DNA from: Centropus unirufus
Taxonomy: Eukaryota; Chordata; Aves; Cuculiformes; Centropidae
Reading direction: 5' to 3'
Assembly (NCBI GenBank): GCA_013397695.1
Contig: VYZI01000487.1
Location: forward strand, 50,224-114,223
Length of the DNA: 64,000 nt
Both the position numbers and the translations under genes were made by a program. This document shows positions 22,767-34,610 of the stretch, one piece after another (position 1 is the stretch's first letter; each line of letters starts with the position of its first letter). Under the pieces are notes generated by a model, which was not told the origin of the DNA, made no database searches, and saw only the letters and a list, made by a program, of their open reading frames with translations.

Positions 22767-22862
22767 TTATTATTATTATTATTAGTAGTAGTAGTAGTAG
22801 TAGTAGTGGTGTTATTGTTGATGATTATGATGTTGTTGTTATTATTAATAATAATAATACTT
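22767..22862 (+). repeat. Compound TTA/TAG/TTG trinucleotide repeat
   Basis: A run of ATT, then TAG, then mixed GTT/GAT and ATT/AAT trinucleotides, about 95 bp. Confidence 0.95.
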
Positions 22863-22884
22863 TTTTTAATAAGTTTGTATACAG

Positions 22885-23004
22885 ACGTTATGGCATCCTC
22901 TTAGATGCCGTAGCATCCTTCCAGATGTGATGGCATCCTCCCAAACAGCATATCATCCTCTCACGTCTCATAATATCTTCCCAGACGTGATGGCATCCGC
23001 TCAG
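22885..23004 (+). repeat. 20-bp minisatellite, six copies
   Basis: Six consecutive imperfect 20-bp units with consensus near ACGTGATGGCATCCTCCCAG, starting about 20 bp after the trinucleotide tract. Confidence 0.88.
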
Positions 23005-23061
23005 GCTTCATTGTCCATACCCGAGTCTCTCTGTCTGGGAACCTATTCCTTAAGGACACTG

Positions 23062-23145
23062 GGTGAGGGAGAGGGAGAGGAAGAAGGGAGATGGGAGAAG
23101 GGAGAGGGAGAATGGAGAAGGGAGAAGGGAGGAGGGAGTGCAGCT
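23062..23145 (+). repeat. Purine-rich GGGAGA/GGAGAA tract
   Basis: About 80 bp of almost pure purine on the plus strand. Confidence 0.85.
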
Positions 23146-25812
23146 CAGAGAGGAACAACCCAGCTGACACAGGGAAATGCTTGCAGGGAGAAGGATGTCC
23201 CTGCCCAGAGCATCGGAGCTGACTGCTTTGGTGCAGGGACACTCTATGGAGTGTGGATCTGGCAGCAGAGCATTGCTCGCTCTCCCCATGAACCCACACA
23301 CACTAAATCACAGTTGGTGCTTAGAAGCATCCACACAGGTCGGAGGGGGAAGCAGGAGGACATCCCTGATCTTTCACCCCTTGCCCGTGGTCCAGCGGGG
23401 AGCACCAAGCCTGGTGGTCTGGCCCAGGTCACTGGTCCCTCACTGCCTGGTCATCTCCATCACAAAACCAGGACGCAATAAGTCAGCATGGAAGGGAAGT
23501 GGAGGGCATTGATTTAAACCTATGGACGGGCTTTCCTAGCTCTGGCCCTCCTCGCTGCGGTCAGGGCTGGGTCATGGCTGAGTGCAGCTCCTGGCCCACG
23601 CACAGGAGAGGTGGCAGGGGCACAAGCTTCACGACGTGGCTGCATCGAGCCCTGCTGCCTCTGCTCTTGGATGATGCTCAGGGAAGGAGTGGAGCAGCAG
23701 GGAAAGGGCTGGATGCCACCGCGGCTGTGGAGGGTGAGGAGGTGTTTGGTGTGTCACAGCCCTGCTCCCAGCCCGGCCGTAAATCAGCGGTGGGTGTCAC
23801 CACACGAGATGACGAGGCCAGCCCTTCGCAGGGGGCCGGCAGCCGCTGCAAAACTGGGGTCAAGCTGTGATTTATGTCCCGGTGGCTGCGCGAGTGAAGC
23901 GGTCATGGCTGCTCCTGCTGTGCTTCCCGCACACGCAGCAAAGCCCGGGGGTTTGCTGGGGCTTGGTGGGCGCAGGCGGGGGGTGCTGTGACACCCGGGA
24001 GGGTGCTGTCACCTCCAGGAGGATTCTGGGAGGTCTGAGGGGACGCTATGATGCCATTGAGGGGGGATCTGGCGGTTCCTGCATCCTGGTGCCAAATCCC
24101 ATCCTCTGCCTTTCCCAGCAGCCGTGTGCCTGGAGAGCAAACCATCTGCCTTCGCTGCTGCCCGCATCCCTTTTCCCAACCCGCGGCGCCGTGGAGAAGG
24201 GATTGCCTCCCGCGGAGTCTCCTGCCTGCTCAGGAATGTCCGGGACGAGGCCATCCGAGCATCCCGGGCACCCTGCGGAGGGCGGTGGGACAATAACCCC
24301 TTGTCTCCTGCTGCCAGGACATCCCCAGAGGTGACACGCGTTGAGCGGGGCAGGGGTACGCCTGCCCATTCCACGTGCTCGAAACCGGGGGATTGCGCTA
24401 GGATTTACCTCGGCTACAGGTTAAGAGCACAAAGCGCCTTATGGGGCCGTGGGCAGGAGCTCTGGCAGGAGCCTTGTCCTGAGCAGGCAGCGCCGTGGCA
24501 CACGGGATAACGAGGGTTGCAAGAAACAGTTACCTTGGGCGGTAAAAAAATACAAAATAAAATGGAAATCTGGATTGTGTTCTCTTATTTGATCCAGAGT
24601 TTCCCAAACCCAGTGCAGGCAGAGGACCCAGCCCTGACACAGCCAGGCTGCACAGCCTGGAAAAGCCTTGAGTTTGTTGGTTATAAGCAATTTCTCCCTC
24701 ATTTCTACTCCTGCAATGGCAACATCAGGACAAAAGGAGTTTTATGAGGCTTTTACATCCCAGTTTTGCCATTTGCCTTTGGTTTTGGAAGTCCAGCCTG
24801 AGGGTGATGTGCCTCACAGCCCCAAATCCAAACCTGATTCCAATGCATCCCCAAATTCAGCCCCTGGGTTGCGGGTGTCCGTGAGGAGCAGGACGCAGGA
24901 CTGGGTCCTCGGGACCAGTTTCTCAAACCAGCCCAGCGTGCAGTTGCCCATCAGCACAGCCCACACAAGTCTCACCATGCAGGGGCTGGCAAGATGCTCC
25001 AGTTCCCCGAAACCACAGCCAAGGCCCCAGCCACTCCCATTCCCACCCCACCAGCACGCTTTTTAATTTAGGACCTTGGGGTTAAAAAAAATAAATAAAT
25101 GCTAAGAGAGAGGCTTTTCTGATTAAATTACAGCTGCCCAGAGCTGGAGCCAGAGATCAATTTCAATTTCTCCCTTTTTTTTTTTTTTTTCCTTTTGGAG
25201 GGGAGGGAAGCACTGGGAATGGCACAGGAGAAGGGGGAGAAAATCAGACTTGCTAATTCCCTCCTGTAATTATACGTAAAGAGAGATGGTGCCGCATGAG
25301 GTCCCTGGTGGGCGAGGGGTAATTTAGGGCTGCTTTGCAAGGCCTCTATGAAATTTGGAAGGAGAGGGGCTCCCTCCCACCCTCCTGGTAATTGTATTTC
25401 TGGTGCCGCAGATGGTGCCGGCTCCAGATCCTTGCTATAAAGAAGATGGATCACAGCGCATGGAGGGAGGCGAGGTGACGGCATCGCTCTCTTGCCTTCA
25501 TGATGAGCATTATCCATCAGGGGCTTTACAAGGCAGCAGGAGCTGGGACAATAGGGAATTGCCTGGCAGGTAGAGGCCATCACATCCAGTGGTTGGTGTC
25601 CCTGTCTGGAGCCAGTGCCTCTGCCTCCACACGAGTATTTTCCAGCCCATCTTCTTGGTTGTCACCAGATCCTTTGGCCTTCCCACATCTCCAGAAAAAT
25701 GGCTCTTAACCAGGAGCCTATGTCCAGGCAGGGGCTATGGAGCAGCATGGTGGAAGTGCCATTACTCTTCTCTCTGTGCAGCTGGGGAGATGCCCAGTGT
25801 TCCCCTGATAAT
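23146..25812. other. Intergenic region, nothing recognised
   Basis: 2.7 kb without a recognisable exon. It includes a T-run at about 25176-25190, an AAAAATAAATAAATG run near 25088 and a moderately CpG-rich patch at 23880-24300. Confidence 0.5.
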
Positions 25813-26235
25813 ATCATAGAGTCCTGAAATGGTTTCTGTTGGAAGGGACCTCAAAGGACATCCAGTCCCACCCCCTGCCACGGGCAGGGACACCTCCTGC
25901 TGCACCAGGGGCTCCAAGCCCCATCCAACCTGGCCTTCAACACCTCCAGGGATGGGGCAGCCACCGCTGCTCTGGGCAACCTGGGCCAGGGCCTCCCCAC
26001 CCTCACAGCAAAACATTTCAGCCTCAGATCTCACCTCAGTCTTCCCTCCTGCAGCTCAAAACACCTTCCCTCTCATCCCATCCCTGCACTCCCTGAACCA
26101 GAGCCCCTCCCCAGCTTTCCTGGAGCCCCTTTCAGTCCTGGAAGCTGCTCTAAGGTCTCCTTGGAGCCTTCTCCAGACTGGCCAGCCCTAACTCTCTCAG
26201 TCTGTCCTCGTATGGGAGGTGCTCCAGCACGAGAT
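25813..26235 (-). mobile_element. CR1 LINE 3' fragment
   Basis: ATCATAGAGTCCTGAAATGG followed by the GGAAGGGACCTCAAAGGACA block. Runs to about 26235 on the minus strand. Closely related to the copy at 27855. Confidence 0.93.
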
Positions 26236-27854
26236 GTACAGGATATCTCTCGAAACCCTCATCATCGAAGACCCGTTAGGTCATGGATGTCTGCCTGGGA
26301 GCTGAGAAAGAGCTTGAACTTCAGGGCCGCGAGGGGCAGCCTGGCAACGTGCCCGAGCCCGACAGGAAGGTCCCTTGAGCTGATGGGAACTGGGAACAAA
26401 GGAATTGATATTTTTTGATTTTGTGTGGCAGGGAAAGTGACTGCATTGTTTGCAGGAATTTCCCCATGGTTATAAAATGATGTTTTTTGAGCAGTTCCCT
26501 CTGTATCTCCCAGCAGCATGAGCATGCACAGCCGTGCTAGCACACCCATCCTCTTCTTCGTGCTGGGTCCCTCCTCCCCATAAGCAGCTGCTGCTGCTCA
26601 AGGTGGGGTTTCTAGAAGCTCAGCTGGGGGAAAAGCAGCTCCTGAGGCTCAAAACTTCCTTCACCTCTGTGGTGCTCAACCCAGCTACAATGGGGTCTCC
26701 TTTTGGAGCCCAGGGAGAAGCAGGGGCCAGAGCAAACCCAATAACTGCTGCGGGGTGGCCAAGTGCAAAGAGCTAAAAGAGAATCCAGGTTTCCGGTTAT
26801 GTAAATAAATGTCAAGTTATCTGATCATGCAGGCAATAAACAGGAACAGGAGAGAGCAGTGATGGGAGCTGCATCTTCCTGGAACATCACTGCATGGACA
26901 AGAAGGGTGGGATACCCCGATCCTGGAGAAGGGATGCACAGGAGGCACCAAGGATGGAGCCAGGGTGGGTGATTTACAAGATGTGACAAGGCCAGCAGAA
27001 AATGATGGATAGGAGGTGGGGAACGCCGCTCCCCAGCTGGGCTCCGCTGGTGTTAGTGGAGAGGAGAGGACGTCTTCAGCTATTTATCATCTTTCCCCAG
27101 GCCCCTCCAGGACTGTGAACCTCCAGTGTCCAGCACACGCTGGGGGGGTTAACCCTTTCCAAGGATTCCTGGGGGGGCAACACTGTCTGTATCCTGGCCA
27201 CCACAGGAGGAGGCGCTTTGGCTCTCATTCTCTCTTTCTGCCCTACAACCCCCACAGATGGGTGCTGCTCCAGAGGAAGCAAGCAGGGGCTTGGGTTGGC
27301 ACACAGATGGAAAACAGGGTCTCCCCCTTTCCCCATGGCTTTTTGGGTTGGGGCGAGGCAGGACAAGTGCCTGCCTGTAGGGAGGGTGGGCAGCACCGTG
27401 CAGGCTGAGGGCAGGAGCCAGCTGATCCCCGCAGTGAGGCCGAGAAGCCCAGCATTGCCCGCGTGGGGAGAGGAGCGAATGGAAGACAACAGAAAACTGC
27501 GAACAGCAGCTGAAGCCCCAAGGACCCCCCCTGCACCCCAGGCACTGCTGATCTCTCCTGCAGCCCCTCTGCTAGCACTGCCTTATTAGATTTGGCAAAA
27601 TATTAGGGGCGTGTTTGGAAGGTTAATTAACACAAGGCACGCGGCATGGGAACCGAACATCACTGGTGGGTTAGCCCGCGGCCAGCTGCGCTCAGACTGC
27701 CGAGCTGAAATAAAACCGGCCCCAGCACAATGCATCCAGGACCACCCGGTGCCTTTTACTGCTGTGAAGTCTCCTCTGGGTAGGATCCGACCTGGCACTG
27801 TTCAGTCCTTCCCACTGCTGACTGTGCAGCACCAGGAACTGCTCCCTCATTTAA
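26236..27854. other. Intergenic region, possible AT-rich conserved elements
   Basis: No gene seen. AT-rich words around 26780-26840 (GGTTATGTAAATAAATGTCA) and 27585-27640 (GGTTAATTAACACAAGG) stand out from GC-rich surroundings and might be regulatory. Confidence 0.35.
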
Positions 27855-28190
27855 ATCATAGAGTCCTGGAATGGTTTGGAGTGGAAAGGGCCTCAAAGCC
27901 CATCCAGTCCCACCCATGGGCAGGGACACCTCCCCCTGCATCAGGGGCTCCAAGCCCCATCCAACCTGGCCTTCAACACCTCCAGGGATGGGGCAGCCCC
28001 CACTGCTCTGGACAACCTGGGCCAGGGCCTCCCCACCCTCACGGCAAAACATTTCAGCCTCAGATCTCACCTCAGTCTCCCCTCTTTCTGCTCCCTCATC
28101 CTCTCCCTGCACTCCTTGATCAAGAGCCCCACCCCAGCTTTCCTGGCGCCTCTTTCAGTCCTGGAAGCTGCTCTGAAGTCTCCAGATCTA
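27855..28190 (-). mobile_element. CR1 LINE 3' fragment
   Basis: ATCATAGAGTCCTGGAATGG, then the GGAAAGGGCCTCAAAGCCCA block. Minus-strand copy ending near 28190. Confidence 0.93.
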
Positions 28191-29725
28191 CTTCCCTTCG
28201 GTGTCAGGGTGCACCCACATGGCTGGTAACCCGACGCTCCCATTCCTGTCATGTTTTACGTGGCCAGGCATGTGGTTATATTTTGTTTTGCCAACCTTTG
28301 CTTTCCCCAAAGGAGGGAATGAAAGGGCCAGTGTGCCGCCAATTTATTGTGCCTCCTGAGAGCCCCATGGCTGCCAAAAAAGCAGATGCCTTCTGCTTAA
28401 TCTGCCCTGTTGCTATGTAAACCTCCTTCCCGCTTTGATGTCCTCTATAAATACTCCATGTGTTTCCAATAAACTGGCATTTTTATCACTGGAGCTGTTA
28501 AAGGCAGATCTGTGTCAGATTTGTCCCTGGGCTCAGCCGAGGCTTCGCTGGGGATAACCTCCGTGCCCTCGTAAAGGGGTTCATTGTATCTGGGAGCGGG
28601 GCTCCAGGGCTGGGAGGGGACAGTGCCATGGTAGGGCTAGCATCTCTCAGGTCCAGCCTGATGCTCCTAGGGGCAGGGGATGCTTCCCAAGGGCTGATCC
28701 ACATCCACTGGGGCTGAACTCTACACCAGGATGCCTGTGGGTCTGGGGATGCTCACAGCTTTGCTGATGCCCCCAAGGTCGGCCTTCCTTGAAGTGCCAC
28801 TCGCCCCTGTTTCTTCACTTCTCACAGACCAGCAGGAAGCCCAGGCACCTCAGGGTGATATCAGGCATCTCATTTTCCCTCCCCAGCCCCTAATTTCATA
28901 GCGCCAGTGCAGCAACATCCAGAGCATGTGCAGGGAATGCAACCCAGCATCCATGAGGAGCAGCCCAGAGGCAAGGACCTCCCATCCTTCTGTTAATGCG
29001 ATTTCACAGTGATGTTAGGATGAAACCCACCACACCTGCTCACAAACACCTTCTTCACCTCTCTGTCATTCCCCCTTGCCCTTTCACCAATATAAATCTC
29101 TCTGATTATCGTTGAGCACAAAGCTCCCCAGGTTCTGGCCCCCTCTTTCATCATGGTCACAGGTCAGGCCATGTCCCCTGCAGTGGGTTATGCTGCTGTT
29201 GGCGATGCGGGCAGCACGCAAGGATTTGGGGTGCTCGACCCTGACGTGGGGGCTCCTGGGGAGGACAGATTGTGGCTGGAACATCAGCCTTGCTTCTGTC
29301 TGCAGGAGAAGAGACAGAAGGGTGAGGAAGTCCCTGCATCTTGGGGACGTTTCAGGGCATGGTCTTGGTGCATTGACAGCCTATGACAAGGACACGTGGG
29401 ACAGGGCCAAGCTGGATGTGTGCGATGTTCCAGAAGGGCTTTGGGTACAGGTAAGATTACTGTGGTCTGGGTCTTCCTAAAAGCTCTCTGTGTTGGGTAT
29501 GAGCATCACCGCACATTGTTACTGAGCAAGGGTTGCCCTAAGAGACCCCGGTGGAGTAGAGAACTCTGTTTTATAGCTTTCCAGCCTTGGGTCCTTTTGT
29601 GGACATGGGACTCACTCTGTGGCTGCTTGTGGTATGGCAGCTCTGTCTCATCTGCCCTGAGCTGCAGCATCCTCCTCCTGCCACTGTGTCCTCGCTGGAG
29701 GCTCATGCGCCTTCCACTGCCCCCA
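28191..29725. other. Intergenic region, nothing definite
   Basis: A TATAAATA at 28446 and an AATAAA at 28468 lie close together on the plus strand, but no exon structure goes with them. Otherwise featureless. Confidence 0.45.
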
Positions 29726-29835
29726 AATCATAGAATCATAGGATGAGTTAGGTTGGAAGAAGCTTTCATGATCATCCAGTTTCACCCACCTGCTGAGGGA
29801 CTGAAGGTCTGGCTGTGCTCCTGCAGCTCCAGTAT
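29726..29835 (-). mobile_element. Short old CR1 3' end
   Basis: AATCATAGAATCATAGGATG followed by GGTTGGAAGAAGCTTTCATG, a diverged CR1 3' terminus. The 5' limit is unclear. Confidence 0.75.
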
Positions 29836-32800
29836 CTCCATCCTGATGCCACCCCACACATGGAGGGCTGGGACCACACTCTGGGCACAACCAGCATGAA
29901 GTTGATCTCCCCATCAAAGTCCAGTGGCAGACAGAGCTGGGCAACCAGTGCCTCTGCCCCATTGGAAAACTGGGGGAGGGGTTGTTGTGGGGGTTTTTTT
30001 AATCCCTATTTTGGTCTGAAATGTGGTGTCAGAAGCCTGGCTGATATATGCTGCAAAAGAAGGGGTCGGCGGTGCTGGTATTCTTTATTTTGACAGGGCA
30101 ATGAAAGTGTTATGTAGTCGTGACGCCTCCCTGCTGCTCCACCCCCCTCCGCCTTTATCAACCTGAAAGAGCCCAGGATCCTATTTATAACCTAACCTGA
30201 ATTGGGCAATGCATGGGGAAGGGGCCACAAAGAGCAGTGATTTATGAATGCAGAAAAAAAAAACAATGTAGACCCTCCACACTCTCCCCCGGGCTGGAGG
30301 GGAGACCACTTCACCCACCCCCAGCGCCGTGGGGAGGAACCCAAGGGGGGGAGTTGAAAACCCTCTGCTTGGTGAAAGCAGCCCCTGTGCTTGGGTTTGG
30401 TGATGGGACAAAAAGAGCTTCCTATGCACCTGATGCTCCTCTGGGCACCTGATGTCCCCCCATGCACTTGAGGTCCCCCCGAGCACCTGATGCCCCCTCC
30501 CCAGGTGCTACAGCTCTAGCTGCTCTATGAGCCAAGCAACGCACCCTGTCCTGTTCAGGTCTGCAGCTCCACGAGTGATTTGTGTTGAACATGCCAAGGA
30601 TGTTTGGACCCCAGGTTACCTCGCTGGGCTCCTCTCCAAAGCTGCTCACCTCAAGATGTCCAAGAGCTTCTTTCTACAATTCTTTAATAGGTTTTAAATT
30701 AATTACTTGGATAAAAAGCGCTTTCTGCTTGTATGCCAGGAGTGCTGACAGATTGCAAAGCCCCTCATTACAGTGTGGGGGGAAGGGGAGGGATGACAGT
30801 GAAGCTCATCTCTCCAAGGTCAAACCTCTTCCATTCCTCACCCTCGTGTTTCTAATAACGCTGTCAATGAGCACCGGCATCAGCAGCTTCAGGGGGAACA
30901 CAGAGGCCGTCAAGCCTGACTCCATGCCCACATGAGCTTTTGGCAGGGGCTTAGGGGGGCTGGGTGCTTCCCCGGCCCTGGTTAAATGCCCAATACCCAC
31001 TCCTATCAATAGCAATTCAGCTTTTTGATAGCTTTTGATGTCTGTGAGAAGTCAAGAGGTGAGAATTCGGGCTGTTCCTGGTTGTGCTGGGTCTGCTGGT
31101 CCCTCCCTGTGCCATCTGCCCTACCGTTCTCCAGGGCCCTGCTTTCAATTCCCCTTTTCCACCCCTTTTTCAGGTCAAAACTGGGGACCAACCCAGGCAG
31201 GGGTGGTGATGCCGGTGCCCCTCGCACGTATATCAGGTTATTGCTGATGACATCTGAATCTGGCATTTGGAATACCTCCCTTCTAAGCCGTGACACATTG
31301 ATGGCTGAAGCAACCCAGCAGGGGTTTGACTTTCCCTGCCTAATTACTGCCAGATTGCTCGGCCCCATCCATGAACTCCCCAGGGATGAGGCTGCACGCA
31401 TGGGGAGCTGGGCAGGGCCAGGCTGGGCTGCCCAGACTCTCCTGGGCTTGGAAAAACTTATTCTTGTCCCAGCTTCACCACGACCAGGCTCTGCTATGAA
31501 AGACATGGCATCAGAATGAATTTATGAGCAATTTCCAGTGCAAAAGTGCCTGGAAGTTGAACTGAGCAGCACTAAGTGGTTCATTAAGGATGGGATGCTC
31601 CACCGGCTGGTGGAGATCTCCATCTCTGCACCATCATCTGGGTGCTGATGTGCAAAAGTGCCACCATCCGCTGGTGTCGCTCCATGAATTCTCTGCTCCT
31701 GGCACGACCCCTGTGATGCAGTTTCACGCTGAGGAGCTTAACGAGGGTGTTTCTTCTATCTTAACTAATTTATTCTCGTATACATCGAGGTCAACCAGGG
31801 TGCAGGGCACTGCAAGCAGAGTGAGAAAAGCTCTTGACAACAGAGATCTTGCTCTGCTTTCCATCAAGCATCAGCCCCGCTGCCATCAGTGTTTCCCTTT
31901 GGTGTCAGAGCTGCGCCGCCAGCTGGGGACATGGCACCTCCCTCCTGCTGCTGTGGATTCACTGGGGACTGATGCTGAGCACCAGCTGCCTGTGTGTGCC
32001 AGGCCACGTTACAGCAAGGTTTGGTCTTGTCTGCCTTGGCAGAGCCATGGGAGAGCGCAGGGCACGGCTTTGCATGCCCCTTTGGAGCTGCGCTGGCTTG
32101 AGGTGCCAGCTCCTGGGCTGCTGTGAGCAACAGCACCAGCAGAAATGCCCGGAGCTCAGTGGGGAAAAGAATAATAAGGAGATTTTTTTACGAGGCAGCT
32201 GCTTGCAGGGGCTTGTTGTGGGAAAAGCAGATCCAGGTGCTGCACTCAACCAAGCATGAAAAGTAGCAGAGGGGGAGGGAGAGAGCTGGGATGGTCGCCT
32301 GGCTTTTACTGTTTGGAGGAGACCAAGAAACTGCTCTCATGCCCCCAAGGTACTGGGGACAGAAGGAGTCAAACTGGCAGAAGAGGTGGGATGTGGCTGG
32401 GTGGGAGACCTTGGGGATGTGAGGAGCAATTGGGCTGCTGGGGCACAGCTGCTCCGTGCTGGCCAAGCAGCTCTGGCACCTTCCTCCCCCCCCTTTGCGC
32501 ATTTGTACGAATGGGCTTTTGACCCCACTCATGCTCAGTGGAGGGAAGAGAGGCTAGAGGTCCTGAATTTGCCTTCTGAGCTACACCCACTGGTGTTTCT
32601 GCTGCACAGAGCAGGAGTGCAGCTTCTCCTCCCTCTGGCCTCTGGTTTGAGGAGCTGGTGGGAAGCTGTATTGGATGGTAAACGTCACCTTCATGGGTGC
32701 TAGACCAGCACTTGCCTCCTCTGCCCTTCTTCTTCTATCACAGCCTCAACTCAGAACAGCTGTCTCTTGGTGGGTTCATGAGAAAGAAGGGTCAAATCTG

Positions 32801-34565
32801 GACTTCCATAAGCCTGGACACAGTCCTACTGTTGGTCCTTTGTCCTAAATTCAATTAATATTGGTACTGGTATAAATCTACCTTAGACCCATGGCTTTCT
32901 TCTTCCAAAACTGAACCAATTATGAGGCCCAGAGCCGTAGAATATTTGATTTGGGACCTTCTTCATCAAAATACTATTCTTTCCTGGCTTCTGGAAATCA
33001 GTGGCCACATCCATGATGTGTTTCAAGTCCTGCTACCTAACCAAAAGTCTTGCAGGAAGTCAAGAGGTTCCTCAATAGAGACATTCAAAATGTCTGTAGT
33101 GATGCCCTCTGAAAGTTCATGTTTCGTTGTGCGTTGATTTATCATCCCTGAGTTAATTATTGACCTTAGCTTTGCCTTGGTCAATATTTACCTCCCCAGG
33201 TCAATAAATCTTGACGTTCACCTCAACAGAAGTCAATATCTCCTTAGTGTTTATCTATTCCTTCTGTTGCTAATTTTGCTGAAAGCTTTTATTTATTCTT
33301 ATAGAGCATGCTCGCTTGGCACAAGGCTCCCTTGGAGAGGAGCAACCTTTGTTTACCGACTATGACAGCACCTTTGCTTCTCTATGATGGCTCACGTGGG
33401 ACAAAAACCATGGGTAGCATCACTCTAAGGGAGGCAGGGCACTGCTTTCTTTCATCTGGCTGATGAGATCAGGCCAATTTTCCATCAGCAGCAGCACTGG
33501 CTTTTCTGATGGAGCTGACAGCTTTGCTAGGACCACAGCCTGGCTACTGAGAAGACCACGTGTTCCTACCAGCCAGGCATGGAGCTGACCAAATATTGGG
33601 GTAGGAGGAAGAAGAATCACAACTTATCCTCAAATATTTATGGAAAGATAGGCCAGCTCTTGAGGCTGCCAGCCCTGCTTTACTGCTTTGTTCTTGGGTT
33701 TCACAGACAGTTCATGGGTGCTGTTCTCATCAGCCCACTCCTGATGGAGGAGACCATCTGAAACAGGGATAGATGAGGGAGCTGTGATTTTAGAAATGTT
33801 ATTTCCCCACTCTGAATAATCCTCTTCTCTAAGTCCAGCAGCACTGGGGTTTATGTCATTCTCCACTCCTGTCTGCAGAGGCAGGAGCATCCCATTGTGT
33901 CCTCAGCCTTGGGGGGTCCAAGGGTCTTCCCAGGCGATGCCTCTGCCTCTGGAGTCTGCCCTCCCCTTCTTTCCATAAATGGAATTGGATGAATTGCTGA
34001 TGCATCTCCATGCCCCTATCCCCTCTCCTTTTGATTACCCCCATGATGAAGATTAATTGGAGTTGCTGTTAGAGACTGAAGGCATGGAGAGGGTGGAAGA
34101 AGCCCTTTTGATGAGGGTGTGAGTGGTTTATGTACAGTGTTGGGAGCCTGAACACCTCCTGTGTGCTCTGGCTGTGCCGTGGCCAATCATCCTGGCCACT
34201 GTCAGAAGAAAAGCCCTGAAACCCATGGAGACTCAAACCAGAACCTGCAGTTCCTGGGAATCCTTCTCCCCTGAGACACTGACATGAGTAGGTAGAGCTA
34301 CTCTCCAGTTGATGCTGGTCCATGGTAGTGCCATGTAGGCAACATCGGCCCTTTGGTTCAGAAGCACAATTCATCACCTTCTCCACCAATTTTCCGCAAG
34401 ACCTGTCCAAATCCCAGCCCTCTTTTTGCCAGAGCAACTACCAAGGGGGACCCTGGCTGGGATGCATTTTCTGGTTCTTCAATAGTGCTGAGAAGTGGTA
34501 GGGATGGGAGGGGAGTCTGGTGGTGGGACACATTGGCTGGAGATGTGAAGCTAAGAACACATAAT
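29836..34565. other. Gene-free intergenic region
   Basis: 4.7 kb with no recognised exon, repeat family or RNA. It contains a degenerate tandem repeat of about 25 bp around 30421-30508 (GCACCTGATGTCCCCCCAT and variants) and AT-rich stretches at 30670-30720, 31000-31030 and 33130-33310. Confidence 0.5.
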
Positions 34566-34567
34566 TT

Positions 34568-34610
34568 CATGGAATCATTGAACAGTCTGGGTTGGAAGAG
34601 GCCTTAGCTT
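34568..34610 (-). mobile_element. Minimal CR1 3' end
   Basis: CATGGAATCATTGAACAGTC followed by TGGGTTGGAAGAGGCCTTAG, a 40-bp CR1 terminus. Confidence 0.75.
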
